From SZUA-186 sp041552135 (GTDB taxonomy: Bacteria > Pseudomonadota > Gammaproteobacteria > UBA9214), in NCBI GenBank assembly GCA_041552135.1, contig JBFELL010000169.1, positions 1 through 6,174 of the forward strand: DNA of 6,174 nucleotides. The letters run 5' to 3'. Shown here in pieces: positions 3,715 to 6,174 of this stretch. How positions within the stretch are numbered: the stretch's first letter is position 1; each line of letters starts with the position of its first letter. Made by a program: the position numbers and the translations under genes. The notes under the pieces were generated by a model. The model searched no databases. It had not been told where the DNA came from and saw nothing but the letters and a program-made list of their open reading frames with translations.

Positions 3715-6174
3715 GCTGTCTGCTCCCGGTGCAGGGCCTGCAGGCTGTTCACGATACCGGTGTCGAGAAATTCCAGCGCCATGCAGGTCGCACGCGCACC
3801 CGCCAGCGTGGTGCTGTAGGACACCTTGTGGTGCAGGGCCGTTCGGCGGATTGTATAGGAATCCGCAATGGCCTGCTTGCCCTCGGTGGTGTTGACGATC
3901 AGGTCTACCTGGCCGTTCTTGAGCATGTCCACGATGTGCGGCCGCCCCTCCATGACCTTGTTGACCACGCTACAGGCGATGCCATCCGCCTCGATGGCCG
4001 CCGCCGTACCGCGGGTGGCAACCAGGCGAAAGCCGTGTGCAGCCAGGTCGCGAGCCAGCATGACCGCCGAGGCCCGGTCGGCCTTGCGCACGCTGAGGAA
4101 GGCCGTGCCGCCTTTCGGCACCGCATTACCGGCACCGAGCTGTGCCTTGGCAAAGGCCTCGCCGAAGGAATTCCCGACCCCCATCACCTCGCCGGTCGAT
4201 TTCATTTCCGGCCCCAGCAGCGGGTCGACCCCCTGGAACTTGATGAACGGAAACACGGCTTCCTTGACGGAATAGAAATCCGGTACCCGCGCCCCGGTCA
4301 GCCCCTGCGCCTTCAGGCTCTTGCCGGTCATAACGCGGGCCGCCACCTTGGCCAGCGCTACCGAGGTCGCCTTGGAGACGAACGGCACGGTGCGCGAGGC
4401 CCGCGGATTGACCTCGATGACATAGATGTCCTCACCCTTCACCGCGAACTGTGTGTTCATCAGCCCCCTGACCTCGAGTTCCATGGCCATGCGCCTGACC
4501 TGTTCGGCAAGGCGCTGCTGGATCTCCGGGCCCAGGGTATAGGGTGGCAGCGAGCAGGCCGAGTCGCCGGAATGCACGCCGGCCTGTTCGATGTGTTCCA
4601 TGATGCCGCCGATCAGGACATCCTCGCCGTCACACACGGCATCGACATCCACCTCTACCGCATCACTCAGGAAGCGGTCGAGCAGCACCGGCGAGTCGTT
4701 GGAGACACGCACAGCCTCGCGCATGTAGCGCGCCAGGTCCTCTTCACTGTAGACAATCTCCATGGCGCGACCACCAAGCACATAGGACGGACGCACCACC
4801 AGCGGATAGCCGATTTCCCTGGCCAGTTCCAGCGCTCCGTCCGGATCGGTTGCGGTGCGGTTCGGCGGCTGCTTCAGTTGCAGTCGCTTGATCATCTGCT
4901 GAAAGCGTTCCCGGTCCTCGGCGTGATCAATGGCATCGGCCGAGGTGCCGATGACGGGTACACCGTTGGCCTCCAGGCCCCTCGAGAGCTTCAGCGGCGT
5001 CTGCCCGCCGTACTGCACGATGACGCCCTTCGGCTGTTCGATGCGAATGATCTCCAGCACATCCTCCAGCGTCAGCGGCTCGAAGTACAGCCGGTCGGAT
5101 GTATCGTAGTCCGTCGACACCGTCTCCGGGTTGCAGTTGACCATGATGGTCTCGAAGCCGTCCTCGCGGCACGCCTGGGCGGCATGCACGCAGCAGTAGT
5201 CGAACTCGATACCCTGGCCGATGCGGTTCGGTCCGCCGCCCAGCACGACGATCTTGTCGTTCCGCGTCGGCTCGGCCTCGCACTGCTCCTCGTAGGTGGA
5301 ATACAGGTACGCGGTTGATGTGGCGAACTCCGCCGCGCAGGTATCGACCCGCTTGAAGACCGGGTATATGCCAAGCGCATGGCGCTTCTCCCGCACCTCG
5401 TCCTCGGAGGTACCGGCCAGTTCCGCCAGCCGGCTGTCGGCAAAGCCCTTGCGCTTCAGCAGCCGCAGCCGCCCGGCATCCAGTGCCGCCAGACCGCCGG
5501 CCCTGACCTCGCCTTCCAGCGCCACCAGCTCGCCGATCTGCGTCAGGAACCACGGGTCGATCGCCGTCAGCTCGTGCAGTTCCTCGACGGACAGGCCGGC
5601 GCGGAAACCGTCCGCGACATGCCAGAGCCGTTCGGGGCGCGCGGTGCGCAGTTCCTTGATCAGTTCGTCACGGACACCCGCCCCGGCGAGGTCGAAAATC
5701 CCGTTGAGCCCGTCGACACCGGTCTCAAGGCCGCGCAGTGCCTTTTGCAGCGATTCCTGGAAGGTCCGGCCCATGGCCATCACCTCGCCGACCGATTTCA
5801 TCTGGGTACCGAGCACCGGCTCGGCCTGCGGGAACTTCTCGAAGGTAAACCGCGGCACCTTGGTGACGACGTAGTCGATGGTCGGCTCGAACGACGCCGG
5901 CGTGGCACCGCCGGTGATCTCGTTCTTCAGTTCATCCAGTGTGTAGCCGACCGCAAGCTTGGCGGCCACCTTGGCAATCGGGAAGCCGGTGGCCTTGGAG
6001 GCCAGCGCCGAGGAACGCGACACGCGGGGGTTCATCTCGATAACCACCATGCGACCGTCAGCAGGGTTCACCGCCCACTGCACGTTCGACCCACCAGTTT
6101 CCACACCGATTTCGCGCAGCACGTTGATCGAGTGCGTCCGCATCAACTGGTATTCTTTATCAGTCAGCGTCAAC
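3711..6174 (-). CDS. carB: CarB, carbamoyl phosphate synthetase large subunit (partial, N-terminus beyond right edge)
   Basis: Makes carbamoyl phosphate from bicarbonate, two ATP and the ammonia delivered by CarA, feeding arginine and pyrimidine synthesis. 820 codons remain of about 1,073; only the N-terminal quarter is missing. In window numbering, residues 1 to ~148 are the rest of the carboxyphosphate ATP-grasp domain, with metal ligands Q32, E46 and N48. Residues ~149-300 are the oligomerisation domain. The carbamoyl phosphate ATP-grasp domain spans ~300-680, with GGGPNRIGQGIEFDYCCVHA, RPSYVLGGRAMEIVY, and ligands Q575, E587 and N589. From ~680 to the end is the allosteric MGS-like domain. 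The ornithine-site acids E529, D537 and E638 (E. coli E783, D791, E892) are kept. UMP/IMP-site residues T720, T723, K739, N761 and T763 are kept, while E. coli K954 is R700 here. The first codons lie beyond the right edge, so no start can be given. The TGA overlaps greA. Confidence 0.97.
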   Translation of the reverse strand, partial: LTLTDKEYQLMRTHSINVLREIGVETGGSNVQWAVNPADGRMVVIEMNPRVSRSSALASKATGFPIAKVAAKLAVGYTLDELKNEITGGATPASFEPTIDYVVTKVPRFTFEKFPQAEPVLGTQMKSVGEVMAMGRTFQESLQKALRGLETGVDGLNGIFDLAGAGVRDELIKELRTARPERLWHVADGFRAGLSVEELHELTAIDPWFLTQIGELVALEGEVRAGGLAALDAGRLRLLKRKGFADSRLAELAGTSEDEVREKRHALGIYPVFKRVDTCAAEFATSTAYLYSTYEEQCEAEPTRNDKIVVLGGGPNRIGQGIEFDYCCVHAAQACREDGFETIMVNCNPETVSTDYDTSDRLYFEPLTLEDVLEIIRIEQPKGVIVQYGGQTPLKLSRGLEANGVPVIGTSADAIDHAEDRERFQQMIKRLQLKQPPNRTATDPDGALELAREIGYPLVVRPSYVLGGRAMEIVYSEEDLARYMREAVRVSNDSPVLLDRFLSDAVEVDVDAVCDGEDVLIGGIMEHIEQAGVHSGDSACSLPPYTLGPEIQQRLAEQVRRMAMELEVRGLMNTQFAVKGEDIYVIEVNPRASRTVPFVSKATSVALAKVAARVMTGKSLKAQGLTGARVPDFYSVKEAVFPFIKFQGVDPLLGPEMKSTGEVMGVGNSFGEAFAKAQLGAGNAVPKGGTAFLSVRKADRASAVMLARDLAAHGFRLVATRGTAAAIEADGIACSVVNKVMEGRPHIVDMLKNGQVDLIVNTTEGKQAIADSYTIRRTALHHKVSYSTTLAGARATCMALEFLDTGIVNSLQALHREQTA
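3723..3727 (-). promoter_or_regulatory. Shine-Dalgarno sequence of greA inside the end of carB
   Basis: The minus strand reads GGGAG, eight bases before the greA ATG at 3714. It supports this start and, with the ATGA stop/start overlap at 3714-3711, reinitiation or coupling between carB and greA. Confidence 0.6.

Noticed and set aside
3708..5318. A long rightward open frame of 536 codons opposite carB
   Set aside because: It is the antisense of a well-conserved carB frame in GC-rich DNA. Its translation is rich in His, Arg and Gly, matches no family I know, and has no clear ribosome site.
1..6174. A hidden novel system (defence, phage, CRISPR, toxin-antitoxin, tRNA or other RNA gene)
   Set aside because: Both strands were read throughout. 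Six housekeeping genes account for nearly all the sequence, and the remaining gaps contain only repeats and probable promoters.

Overview
The window is a chromosomal housekeeping segment from a GC-rich gammaproteobacterium. Six protein genes are present, and all are recognisable: ftsH (left edge, partial), rlmE, yhbY, a DUF4149 membrane-protein gene, greA and carB (right edge, partial). All read leftward (minus strand) except yhbY. From memory, the order carB-greA-(DUF4149)-yhbY-rlmE-ftsH matches the Pseudomonas aeruginosa arrangement. E. coli keeps the greA/yhbY/rlmE/ftsH part. I infer a Pseudomonas- or Chromatiales-like gammaproteobacterium; genus cannot be fixed from this window.

Layout. 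Positions 1-1305 hold the N-terminal two thirds of the membrane AAA+ protease FtsH. Positions 1384-2016 hold the 23S rRNA methyltransferase RlmE, which sits 78 bp upstream of ftsH in the same direction. Positions 2017-2217 are a divergent control region. Positions 2218-2496 hold yhbY, a CRM-domain factor of the large ribosomal subunit. It converges on the DUF4149 gene at 2547-2996. Positions 2997-3234 are non-coding and hold a candidate promoter and a palindromic repeat pair. greA (3235-3714) follows, and its ATG overlaps the TGA of carB (3711-6174) by four bases.

Functional themes. rlmE-ftsH joins rRNA methylation to membrane protein quality control, and yhbY adds ribosome assembly on the divergent side. 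carB-greA couples carbamoyl phosphate synthesis (arginine and pyrimidines) to transcript-cleavage rescue of RNA polymerase, apparently by translational coupling.

I see no phage genes, transposase, CRISPR, toxin-antitoxin or defence system, and no undescribed multigene system. The least ordinary content is intergenic: two different palindromic repeat families, each an inverted doublet, flank the DUF4149 gene. The doublet at 2482-2561 supplies the stop codons, and nearly identical last codons, of both convergent genes.
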